From Sacculina carcini (taxonomy: Eukaryota > Arthropoda > Thecostraca > Sacculinidae), in assembly GCA_916048095.2 (NCBI GenBank), contig OU696589.1, forward strand, positions 971,501-1,035,500: a stretch of DNA of 64,000 bases, given 5' to 3'. The notes beneath the pieces were generated by a model that did no database searches, was not told the origin of the DNA, and saw only the letters and a program-made list of their open reading frames with translations. Shown piece by piece: positions 55,101 to 64,000 of this stretch; within the stretch, counting starts at the first letter, position 1, and every line of letters starts with the position of its first letter. The translations under genes were made by a program, and so were the position numbers.

Positions 55101-56101
55101 TTTTCGAATAATTTGACAACGCTGAATCTAATGGTGTCACAATTAGTGCAATCCAAAAATAGAGTTCGTGAATTTAAATGTACAAATTCGGCTGAGAAAG
55201 AAAACTTCCACGTTTGTCATAATTGGCCAAGCTAGAATTTTTATGGAAATTTAACAAGCACCATTCAATAGATCAGCTCAATTCGCTTTCTAATGCTACA
55301 CATTTTATTATAATTTAACATATACTAAGGAGACAAAAATACAACTACCTAGAATAATCACAGCCGTTAATTTACCGCACACATTAACATCTTATCAAAC
55401 GCACTACATGAAGCATTTCAAACATGTGTTAAACACATAAAACATGGCATTCATTCAACTTTGACACCAATAATTGAATAAACCAATCAAAAGTGCACAA
55501 TTATTCAGAAAAACAGCATTGACAATGGGATTGGTATATATTCCGCATATTTGTCTCTCACAGGAAATGCAGGCATTTCTTATTCAATTTTAGCTCTTCA
55601 GAAAACAACATGTGACACCTGATTGCTCATTTCAGGCACAAATGTTTCCTCTGTGCATTGAGTTTTACAGGGAAGTGTATCAGGCAGGTGCTGTCAACAT
55701 TTACCATTGTGAGATACTCCGTCGATCAACTCTTCTCATTTCCGCTAAATAGATTTTTAGACTGCTGTCTTCATTGTTATCTTCACTTCATGCTTAACTT
55801 CGGATTATATTTTTCGGATTCGCTAAAAAGAATGCAGGCTTAATTGACAGCCGTCAATTGACGGCTCCGTTCCTTCCAGCTAGTCAAACTTCAATAGGGT
55901 AATAACAGAATTTATGGATATATAATATGAATTAAATTAAAGATTGCACATAAAATGTTACATTTGGTGTTAACAAAGTTAATGATTCCATTGTTAATGA
56001 TACAGAATAATACATATACAAAATAAAAACCAGTATGTTTGAAGTCATTTCCGATGTTACGAGTCCCTTTCTTAATGTTATATTAACGGAGTACAATTTT
56101 C
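55101..56101. other. Right flank of the stack, no gene
   Basis: AT-rich. It contains the palindrome AGCCGTCAATTGACGGCT (55849-55866) and a related sequence at 55344-55377, which may be ends of a non-autonomous element into which the LTR element inserted. No coding domain is seen. Confidence 0.5.
55849..55866. repeat. 18-bp perfect palindrome, right copy
   Basis: Same self-complementary sequence as 30399-30416. In the inverse orientation it is preceded by AGCTGGAAGGAACGG, similar to CCTAGAAGGACCAC at the left copy. This suggests inverted ends longer than the palindrome. Confidence 0.85.
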
Positions 56102-56166
56102 AATTACCGGCAAATCAAGTAGCATGGGAAGAGTGCAAGCACTATTACCACCCTAAGGTGGCCCCA
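56102..56166 (-). repeat. Solo LINE D 3'-end module
   Basis: About 60 bp, nearly identical to 23998-24062 on the minus strand (GGGGCCACCTTAGGGTGGTA and so on), without the rest of the LINE. It is either a severely 5'-truncated LINE insertion or a SINE that shares the LINE tail. Confidence 0.7.
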
Positions 56167-56229
56167 TGGTCACAATATGTTCAATGAGTCATTTGAATCT
56201 AATAAATAAATTATTAATTGGTCAAATTA

Positions 56230-57727
56230 CAGTCGAAACCGCTTAATGTCATAGTTCTGTTAATGTAATACTTTGTGTGGTCCCGCCTAACATTTGTCTA
56301 TACAAATGACATCGGATATTGTCATACCCGTGTGGTCAGCCAGTCCATGCTTTTTGTGTTTGTCCATTCAGTCAAAATCATATTCATTCTTTGTGCGTAG
56401 TGATTGTGGCAGCAGTGATGGGAAAGCGTACTGAGTTCACGCTGCAGGATAAGTTGCAAATATTGTACCAGCTCAAGTCTGGCAAGAACCAACGACCATT
56501 GCAAAGGACCTGGGCTGTGATCAGGAAACAATCTAAAAAATCACGAAGAAATAAAAAGAAATTCGAGATATTGCGGTGACCAGCAGCAATCTGAGTCGGG
56601 AGCGCAAGAGCTGGAACAATCTTTCAGAGGTGAATGAGGCGGTGCTCATATGGTTCCACCAGATGCGCGCCAAAAATACGCCCATGAATGGGCCTCTAAT
56701 CATGAAAAAGGCCAGGAAGTAGGCTGTTGAGGTGGATCTGACACCTGAACCGTCAATTAACCGTCTCGGCCGGCTGAAACAGCGGGAAACATCAGATTCG
56801 TGAAAGCGCAAGAGGGAGAAAGCGGCAGCTGATGTGGGAGGGGAGGGGGGTTAATGGAATGGATGACTAACGTGTCGCCCATGGAGCTCGTCGGCTATGC
56901 GCCCAGGGACATTTTCAATGCAGACGAGAGAGCACTGTTCTATAGAGCAACGCCATCAGGCGTTCTTGCAGTAAACTGCAGCAAGCCAACGCAGGGAAGG
57001 TGTCCAAGGAACGGTTGACGGTGCTTATGACAGCAAACAGCAATGAAAATGAAAAGCAGGCATATTTCGTTGGCAAGCACCATAATCCCCGATGCTCCAA
57101 AAGTACTTTGTCGTACTTGATGTACTTGTTGTACTCTCGTACTTTTCCAGTGTCTTGTGCCTTTCCAGTGCATTTTCTTGGATAACGCGAAAATATGGAC
57201 ACAGATTTGAAGGACGTTGACCGTAGCTTCAAGAGTTGTTAGCATTGGCTGCAGAAGTGGAGTACTACGGCGAGCTGAGTGATGCTGAGATCTTGAGCGC
57301 AGTGAGGTGCGAAGGAGAAGATGGCGGCGACGATGATGACGGGGCGGCAGATGGTGCCAGTGGGACTGACGTACCACCTCCCACCGTGAAGGAGGCGCAT
57401 GCGGTGATGGGTGTCATTCACGCCTACATGGAAAACAATTTTGCGAATTTTGGGCACTGGTCGTTCAGCAGCATTGAGGGAAAAGTTTAAAAAGGCTTGC
57501 TGAGCAAACGAAGATATATATAAGTTTTATTAACGATTTCTTCATGAGGCAATCACTTGCGTACTTGCATTATGCTCACGTTTCTGATGCTTGGAAAATA
57601 AACAGACTTGAAGACACAAGTCTGGAGCCGTAAAACGGCCAAAAACGTTGCGTTCAGTAAATGTCATAGTTCGGTTAATGTCATACTTTTTCAGGTTCGA
57701 TGGTATGACATTAAGCGGTTTCGACTG
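56230..57727 (+). mobile_element. Tigger/pogo DNA transposon, degenerate
   Basis: Inverted ends are CAGTCGAAACCGCTTAATGT starting at 56230 and the inverse ending at 57727; the left flank is TA, the right flank TT. Subterminal copies of AATGTCATAGTTC and TTAATGT lie at both ends. The 1498-bp interior encodes a decayed CENP-B-type transposase on the plus strand. The end type, domain order and length (usual Tigger 2-2.5 kb) make it a shortened copy. Confidence 0.85.
56418..57490 (+). pseudogene. Tigger transposase, decayed
   Basis: ATG at 56418 starts MGKRTEFTLQDKLQILYQLK, then SGKNQ, matching the CENP-B N-terminal helix-turn-helix. Next is EAVLIWFHQMRAKNTPMNGP, then LIMKKARK (second DNA-binding domain), then IFNADERALFYRATPSG (start of the DDE nuclease, first Asp). 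The ending is acidic: DAEILSAVRCEGEDGGDDDD and VKEAHAVMGVIHAYMENNF. The frame changes repeatedly and several stops occur, and the middle of the DDE domain is missing, so it is inactive. These proteins cut and paste their own element; domesticated relatives include CENP-B and Jerky. Confidence 0.8.
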
Positions 57728-57739
57728 TTATTGCTCTGT

Positions 57740-57960
57740 CCTTCAATGATAGTTTTTTCCATTTGGGAAAGGGATAGGACAGAAGAGAGTTGCACTGGTG
57801 AGGCGGGTCACCAACTCTGCTGAATTATTGCCCCCCGCACCTGGCAGTAGTTGCTGGAAGGGAAGAGGCAGAGGTTCCGCTTTTAGTCGCCTCTTACGAC
57901 ACGCAGCGGGCACGGCGGCAGTATTCTTATCCCCTGACCTCAGGGTTATCAATAGGGCTG
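57740..57960 (-). repeat. SINE-like conserved repeat
   Basis: The plus strand contains CTTTTAGTCGCCTCTTACGA and ACACGCAGCGGGCACGGCGG followed by TATTCTTATCCCCTGACC. I recall this module as widespread in metazoan genomes (an AGTCGCCTxTTACGACxxGCAGGGG pattern), probably the conserved core of a SINE superfamily. No tRNA head is recognised beside it. The name of the family cannot be settled by eye. Confidence 0.45.
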
Positions 57961-58973
57961 TCAAAAAGTAACCTAAAAATCAGAAAAAAGTAACTTTATT
58001 TTCTAGAAAAAGTAACCTAAAAAGTAACCTAAAAACCTATGAGTTTTAATGTTATTATCACTTTTAAATCGCTTTATCACATGTTTATCACGCCTTTGCT
58101 GATTAGTGCGCTATATGAAATACACGGTTTGTTTGATGTTTGCTCTTGAACATAAAAATTAACTTCATAACCAATAAATTAACCTAAAAATAACCTCCTT
58201 CAAAGAAGGTCATATTCTCTTTGCAGTTCTGAAGAAAGAAAATAGACCAGTCCTTCTTTTCTATCCTCTTTCCGAGTTGGTACTATTTTTCCACCCTTTC
58301 TCCGATCTGGTACCATTTTTACAACAAACGACCAAACGTGACTTAATATGATTTGGCTAACATCGCAAAATAGGAGCATAACCATTAAAATGTAATTAAA
58401 AGTGGAAAACTAATACAAATGCGAAAAACAATAATTGCAAATGTAAATATTTTCAGTAATGGTCGCAATAATTTTCTTTATATTGTTTCAATGGAAGATT
58501 TTATCAAATAGAACGTGTTACAGCTTGTATATTAGTGTGAGCGTAAACACTGCATGTGTGAATGCCCCCCGTCCTCCCATATGTAGCACCCTGTGCTCAC
58601 AGTCTTGTGGCGTTTAGCTCGCCACGAAGCGGCACATGCAAGCAGTGCGAGTTCTTTGGACCGACTGTATTTGTGCATACAACAAGGGATGAGCAAGACA
58701 TTACAGACAAACATACACACAAGATCAAACACGCACAATACGAGAAACACAACACGACACACAGGTCACTGCGCTTCTAGCAGGTACCGCCAGGTGGAGC
58801 GAGACGCAGTTACACGTGGCGCACCACAGTCTTCTAAATGTTAGACGTGGGAAAATTGCGCTATATCACGCCCTGAAAATCACGTTCTAATTCCTGTTCA
58901 AGTAAATTGCGTACTGTCAAATGCTACAGTGCAGTATCTGGTATAGAGAGCTCACACATCGTACTATACCACT
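57961..58973. other. Intergenic, no supported gene
   Basis: It includes a degenerate AAAAAGTAACCT repeat (57963-58045). The remainder is AT-rich, then mixed composition near 58560-58850, with no recognisable domain. ACCAC at 58969-58973 is the target duplication of the element that follows. Confidence 0.5.
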
Positions 58974-59098
58974 GTAACGTGTGTATTGCACGACTGACTG
59001 CCTGACTGCCGCAAGGCCATGGCTCATCATCTGTGGCGCCCTCTACATTGAACACATTGAACACATTGTGCATACACTGAACATACGCGTACGCCACA
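58974..59098 (-). repeat. 3' LTR of the compact Gypsy element
   Basis: 125 bp. It contains GAACACATT twice in tandem (plus strand) and ends at TGTGGC on the minus strand. Confidence 0.9.
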
Positions 59099-59149
59099 TC
59101 TCCCTTCCTCACGAAAACAAACATATACGAGAAAAAAAACAACGAAAAT

Positions 59150-59680
59150 TCACTGAACATAATCCGCCAGGTACGCTGGAGGACGCCGCTCGCGGGTGGA
59201 TCGGCGCAGCGGCGGCGACACAGAACTAGCAGCATCCGCATCAGGAGGGTTGACAGAATGGACTGGTGGCGGAGCGGGTGAGGTAGGAGGAGGTGAGGTG
59301 ATAATCAGTGGAGGAGTCTCCCCTGTAGCCAATAGTTGTTGCCGGTTGCGTCGGTACCGAGTACCATTCAGCTCCACAATATAAGACCGAAAAGGCAAAA
59401 CTCTGACGCATACGCCCGGCGACCATATCTTGGACTCTGGCAGGCGCATTCTTACAGCTGAACCAACCGCTATTGGTGGTAGAGGACGAACACCAGGACT
59501 GGCATCATGAACGATCTGCTGACGAACTCGCTGACGATGCAAACGTTCCTGAACGCCATCCGCCGGCGTGGGCAAGAGCGCCTGCCGACGCACAGGTAAA
59601 GTAGTGCGGCATTGACGTCCAAAGAGTATCTGAGACGGTGAATAACGGGTGCCTTCGCTAGGAGTATTCCTCCACATCAT
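59150..59680 (-). pseudogene. Integrase C-terminal region of the compact Gypsy element
   Basis: Starts MMWRNTPSEGTRYSPSQILF, then GRQCRTTLPV (the end of an integrase core, SPSxLLFGRxxRTxLP). It continues with LPPIAVGSAVRMRLPESKIW and YIVELNGTRYRRNRQQLL, and a Pro/Ser-rich tail ending RRSTRERRPPAYLADYV. This is the normal ending of Mag-like Gypsy Pol. Catalytic domains are not represented here. Confidence 0.85.
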
Positions 59681-59758
59681 TAACGCCCAGAAAGGATATT
59701 CGTTCGCCGAAGCGGCCTTCTTGAATATCGTCTTGACAGTACGAACCGCGTTCTCAGA

Positions 59759-59870
59759 TGTGGCGTACGCGTATGTTCAGTGTATGCACAATGTGTTCAA
59801 TGTGTTCAATGTAGAGGGCGCCACAGATGGTGAGTCATGGCCTTGCGGCAGTCAGGCAGTCAGTCGTGCA
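59759..59870 (+). repeat. Inverted internal LTR copy
   Basis: Begins TGTGGCGTACGCG on the plus strand and follows the LTR sequence for 112 bp, opposite to the element's own LTRs. Confidence 0.88.
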
Positions 59871-60619
59871 GGGGCGGCCCCAGGACACTCCACACTGCCG
59901 GCAAAATGATGACGGCAATCACACAACCGGCAAAAACGGTTCCACGCCGGACAGGCAGAGCGGCGCATCTCGTGGTGACGTGAACAGAACCGACAGGGCC
60001 GCACCTCAGCTGTCGGGGTCGAACGAGCGCCGGTACGCACACCCAATGAAGACGGCGACAAACGGCACAAATCGGCAGCAGGAGAATCCATATTGGCCAT
60101 AATACTCTGTCCCCGACGGGCAGTTTCCTCAGCCAGAGCCGTCTGTAATGCCACATCCAACGAAAGAGTTGGTACCTTCAACGACGTCTGCTGGGTAGAC
60201 TTGTCCAAGATACCCATAACGAGACGGTCACGGAGCATGCCGTCACGATCAGTAAAATCACAGGACGCAGACAGAGCGCGCAGAGAAGCAACAAATGTCG
60301 CCACACTCTCTCCCGGCTGTTGACTGCGCTGGTAAAAATGGAACCGCTCCATCACAACGTTCTGCTGCGGCGAACAATATTTTTCGAAATAATCAAGTAG
60401 AGCAGGAAGACTATCTGCCTCTGTCCACGCGAAGTGGGTGGCCACTTCTTGAGCCTCACGACCGGCGCAATTAAAGAAGGTTCCCACCTGAACCGACACG
60501 GGTTTGTCCGACAGCTCTTTAGCAGCAGCGAAATATTGCCAGTCACGATGCCACACACGCCAGGTAGTGGCCAGCGAAGCAGAATGAAAATCCAATTCAG
60601 GGGGCTGGCGACACGACAT
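59871..60619 (-). pseudogene. gag of the compact Gypsy element
   Basis: Starts MSCRQPPELDFHSASLATTW, then RVWHRDWQYFAAAKELSDKP, the usual Mag/Gypsy Gag opening. Middle segments are QQNVVMERFHFYQRSQQPGE, VATFVASLRALSASCDF and MLRDRLVMGILDKSTQQ. Cys/His-rich zinc-finger-like residues lie at the end (CRFCSRHHEM, then CRLCDCRHHF). Long and open as far as it goes; its end coincides with the inverted LTR copy. Confidence 0.88.
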
Positions 60620-60666
60620 CGCGCCAGAAGAAGTATACAGTCACGGGTTCAGAGCTTCTGACACCA

Positions 60667-60792
60667 TGTAACGTGTGTATTGCACGACTGACTGCCTGAC
60701 TGCCGCAAGGCCATGGCTCACCATCTGTGGCGCCCTCTACATTGAACACATTGAACACATTGTGCATACACTGAACATACGCGTACGCCACA
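60667..60792 (-). repeat. 5' LTR of the compact Gypsy element
   Basis: 126 bp. It differs from 58974-59098 at very few positions and is followed inward by TGGTGTCAGAAG. Confidence 0.9.
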
Positions 60793-60797
60793 ACCAC

Positions 60798-61270
60798 GCT
60801 CCAAACATCTCCCGACACCCTCCGGTTCGTGGACATTTCCTAAAATGGAATGACGCTATCCTGCGTACCCAAAAACGTATAAATATCGAGGAGCACAGAT
60901 ATTAAGGTGAATATCAATTGCTAAATCCTAACAGCAGAAATTTTTACATTTCATGATCTTTATACCAGATATTCCCTCTCTTTTCCTATTTTATCCTTAT
61001 ATATACCGTTTTTGTGTCTCTTATCTGCAAAAAGTCACCAAACTTCGCGGTAAACTTACCTAATAGCAAGAGTGTGCGCGTGTCGTGTTCAGTCGTGTGC
61101 GCGCAGCCGTACTGTGAACACGTGTTTTTCGGTGCTGGCCGTGACTGCGGCTCCGTGTGTGTTTAGTGATGGGCTTGACAGCTCACCGTGGTAAGCGTTC
61201 GCGGCCGCATGGGCGGAAGCGATCCATTCAGTGGACACACACGACGGACTCGCGGTGTGCCAGTTGGAGC
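60798..61270. other. Flank and probable 5' untranslated part of a LINE
   Basis: AT-rich to about 61060, then GC-richer sequence (61075-61270) that probably belongs to the LINE starting before 61275. No coding signal is seen. Confidence 0.45.
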
Positions 61271-64000
61271 CGTGAGGCCCTCAGGGCCCCGCTTTAAACG
61301 TTGCAACATTTAATACGAGGACTTTGAGGGAAAATTGTCGTCTTAATGAATTATGTAAATTAGCTATAGATTTGAACATTGACATCATCGCCGTCCAGGA
61401 GCACAGACGAACTGTGAAGGCACCAGCCACGTCCGTCAACGTTCACGGCTGGACTTTCTGGATTGCAACTGCAAACTCTCAAGGCCAAGGTGGTGTTGGC
61501 TTATTGTTGTCGCCGCGTGCCAGGCGAGCTCTCCTCAGCATCGAGTATCCGCACGCGCGAGTCACAACAGCGACATTCCAGCTGAAGGCCAACAGATTGC
61601 GCATTGCAAATTGTTATATGCCCACCGCATGTGCAGCCGCACTGGACGAAGCAGAAGAGTGCATAAATGTGCTGACTACGTTTGTGGCCGGCGGTGCAAA
61701 TCGCGATGTCACCTGTGTTGTCGGTCACTTCAACGCCGACCTACAAACTGGAGTCAACAACAAGCATGCCTTTCCGCAGTCAAAATCAACGCACACCGAC
61801 GCAGTGAGTGATTTCGTGGTTAGCAACGACTTGATCGCTGCAAATGGAGTCATGCGGCAACGGCAAAGCCATATTCCGACATTCTTCGGACCCAATTGCC
61901 GCAGGGCTCGACTGGACTATGTGTTCGTTCAGCGCCAGTGGTGTCGCATACTGCGTAGAGTCTCCCGAATTCGTCCTCGCTGCATTCCATCGGACCATGC
62001 CATGCTACTGTGCTCACTGAGCCTGCGCCTGTGGATGGGCGTCAAACACAGACAACAGCGTCAAATCCAGTGGTCAACACTGAGAAAACCGGCAGCGCGC
62101 ATGAGGTTTATCGGCGCTGTAATCAATCAGCAAAGACAGGGCGACGGAAGCTACACCAGCCTCGCTAAGTCGGTCCTATATGCTGCCGACGTGACCCTCC
62201 TCTCACGCGCGCGAAGGCCCAGGAACACTCTGTGGGACGACTCTGCCATAGCGACAGAGCGCGTGAAAATACTGCACAGCACCAAACAAGGGTCAGTCTC
62301 CCACACAAACTCTCTTCATGAAGTTTACGAGCGGCGGCGTAAAGAGCTTATCGACAGCGTGGTAAACGAAATACAGCGACACAGAGAGAATGGGAGGGGT
62401 GCAGCGGCATGGCAGTGTATTAACACAATTACGGGGCGGAAGAGCAAGCACCCATCACTTTTCAATGCGGAGAACCCCAGTGAGCGCCTGAACAAAGTCC
62501 GAGCACACTTCAGTGACATCCTCAATACTGAAATGTCAAATGTGTGCTCTCCTTTGCTGGACTTTGGTTCAATATCACCACACAGCACACTGCCAGTTCT
62601 CAGCACAGCAATGGCGGTCAACTTCGCAGAGCTGAAGCGGGCGTGCGGCACAGTGGCTACAGGCAAGTCGTCCGGAAAAGATGGCATCCCGTCAGAAGTG
62701 TGGAAACTGCCGCAGTTGGCGTCTCTGCTCCTACCACACATCAACGCGGTAGTGCAGCGAGCTGATCCTCCATCGGAATGGTTGTCGTCGCACATAGTGT
62801 GCATACCGAAGAACCCAGGCAGTACAGCACTCGGCGACCAGCGTGGTATCTCTGATGTGTGCTGCAGCCAAGCTGTGCAACAGAGTCTTGTTGCAGCGCA
62901 TAAGGAGAATACTAGAAGAAAGGTTTCTGAATGTCCAGGCGGGTTTCAGACCTCACAGGTGCACGTCTGAACAAATCGCCACACTTCGTGTTTGTATAGA
63001 CACCTATCGCACGAGAAAAAAGTCACTGTGTGTTGTGTTTGTCGACTTTTTCAAAGCCTTCGATCGAGTAAACCGTGGGTCATTGCAGTCCATCTTGCTC
63101 GCCTACGGAGTCGACAACAAACTGGTCAGCGCCATAATGAGCCTCTACACCAGCACCGTAGCACAGGTCAGGGTCGGCAGCGAGTACACCGAGCTGTTTG
63201 AGACGTCAAGCGGTGTACTACAAGGTGACACTCTCGCACCGTACTTGTTCGTTGTAGTCATGGACTACATCATGAGGTGTAGCATCCGGCAGGAGCAGGC
63301 ATTCACTGTGAGAAGACGGCTCTGTCAGCGGCGACCTGCGGTGAAGCTTGCAGCTCTGGCCTATGCCGACGATCTGGCGCTGCTGTCGGACAACATCGCC
63401 GACGCTCAAAAACAGCTGGCCAGACTGGAGGCGGCCGCCGCGTCTGTGGGTCTGCAGCTCAATGCCTCCAAGTGCAAGGTGCTGTTAGTGGGTGTGCAAA
63501 AATCTGACAGCATTCTGTCTTCGAACGGAGACCGCATTGACGTCTGCGAGGACTTTGCCTATCTGGGCAGTCAGCTGAAGGACAGTCGGTCGGCGTTCAG
63601 ACGAAGAAGAGCACTGGCGTGGATTGCTGCACGGAAACTCCACGGATTTTGGGCATCATCAGCAGCAATATCGGAGAAAGTGCAACTGTTCAGGGCATGT
63701 GTTGAGCCTGTTCTGTTGTACGCAAGCGACACATGGGTGTTGTCTGGCAGTTTGTCTAGCGAAGTCGACGCCGGTCATCGCGCATTGCTCCGGTATTGCT
63801 GCAATCTCGGCTACCCACAGCTGGTATCCAACGACGTGCTCTACAATAAATCTGCGAGTCGACCTGTCAGCGAGATGATACGCCGTCTACGCATCGCTCT
63901 GGTCCGTCACGCTGTCACCCACCCGAATACGCCACTGGCCCTTGTGTGTGCGCCCGCCAACAAAGCCTCAGAGCCGCTCAGAGTGGGAGGTGCTCTCACG
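61270..64000 (+). mobile_element. LINE with endonuclease and RT, cut by window end
   Basis: In the plus strand, LNVATFNTRTLRENCRLNEL (from about 61297) opens an apurinic-type endonuclease: IIAVQEHRRT, then VGHFNADLQTG, then RRARLDYVFVQRQW and IPSDHAML. The linker and RT finger follow (GKSSGKDGIPSEVWKLP, then SSHIVCIPKNPGSTALGDQR). After a frame change between about 62830 and 63000 the RT continues with CVVFVDFFKAFDRVNRGSLQ, SSGVLQGDTLAPYLFVVVMD and ALAYADDLALLSDN (catalytic, near 63360), then the thumb and beyond. GVLQGDTLAPYLF points to an RTE/Proto2- or Ingi-like clade, not settled by eye. At least one frame change makes this copy inactive. It continues past the window. Confidence 0.88.

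Larger units (their letters stand above)
58974..60792 (-). mobile_element. Compact rearranged Gypsy element with three LTR copies
   Basis: The element is in minus orientation. The 5' LTR is 60667-60792 and the 3' LTR 58974-59098, about 125 bp each, starting TGTGGCGTACGCG and ending GTTACA. ACCAC flanks both sides (58969-58973 and 60793-60797). TGGTGTCAGAAG next to the 5' LTR looks like a tRNA-Leu-type primer site. Gag and the integrase end are present. Between them, at 59759-59870, lies a third LTR-derived stretch in the opposite orientation. It is broken and rearranged, but the outer LTRs are nearly identical, so the insertion is recent. Confidence 0.9.

Noticed and set aside
57740-57960. 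A bacterial or phage-like segment suggested by the GTCGCCTCTTACGAC core
   Set aside because: The core is, to my knowledge, a common metazoan interspersed repeat, and there is no coding sequence or prokaryotic signal around it.

Overview
This is animal (metazoan) nuclear DNA, almost certainly from an invertebrate. The evidence is dense (CA/GT)n, (AT)n and (CAA)n microsatellites, tRNA-derived SINEs, several non-LTR retrotransposons, hAT, mariner and Tigger DNA transposons, Gypsy and Pao LTR elements, a Polinton, and GT-AG splicing signals. I cannot name the species. No bacterial operon, rRNA or CRISPR is visible. The only convincing host coding sequence is one exon of a ubiquitin-like (ubiquilin-type) protein at 18379-18584 on the minus strand. 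A second conserved protein remnant at 20394-23117 may be a host gene or an unrecognised transposon.

Layout. Positions 1-5300 are non-coding, with two head-to-head SINE copies near 3.6-3.96 kb, a Tigger MITE (4084-4636) and microsatellites. Positions 5301-10165 hold a whole-looking Gypsy element with identical 205-bp LTRs and one long gag-pol frame, sitting in an (AT)n tract. Positions 10166-20390 are repeat-rich intergenic or intronic DNA with a mariner fold-back element, two hAT-like MITEs and the ubiquitin-like exon. Positions 20394-30190 hold the conserved-protein remnant split by one LINE, a second LINE copy of the same family, and one LINE nested in another.

Positions 30472-55095 are a single nested stack. 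A Gypsy-class LTR element (378-bp LTRs, target duplication ATATG) contains a 20.25-kb Polinton (31695-51946, target duplication ACGAC), which in turn carries a Pao/BEL element (32401-36195, target duplication ATATA). An inverted copy of most of that Pao element lies in the opposite arm, so the Polinton now has about 4.0-kb inverted arms built largely from Pao sequence. Its unique core encodes integrase, two small proteins, the packaging ATPase, a small hydrophobic protein and protein-primed type DNA polymerase B on the minus strand. On the plus strand lie penton-type minor capsid, two small proteins, major capsid, and the start of a probable capsid protease.

Positions 55096-61100 hold a Tigger transposon (56230-57727), a short conserved SINE-like repeat, a solo LINE 3'-end module and a compact rearranged Gypsy element (58974-60792) with a third, inverted LTR inside it. 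Positions 61270-64000 hold a LINE with endonuclease and reverse transcriptase that runs off the window.

The genes do not form a host pathway; the window records successive insertions. The stack gives a relative order: the LTR element first, the Polinton into it, Pao into the Polinton, then copying of one Polinton arm onto the other. The 5301-10165 Gypsy element is the youngest-looking insertion because its LTRs are identical.
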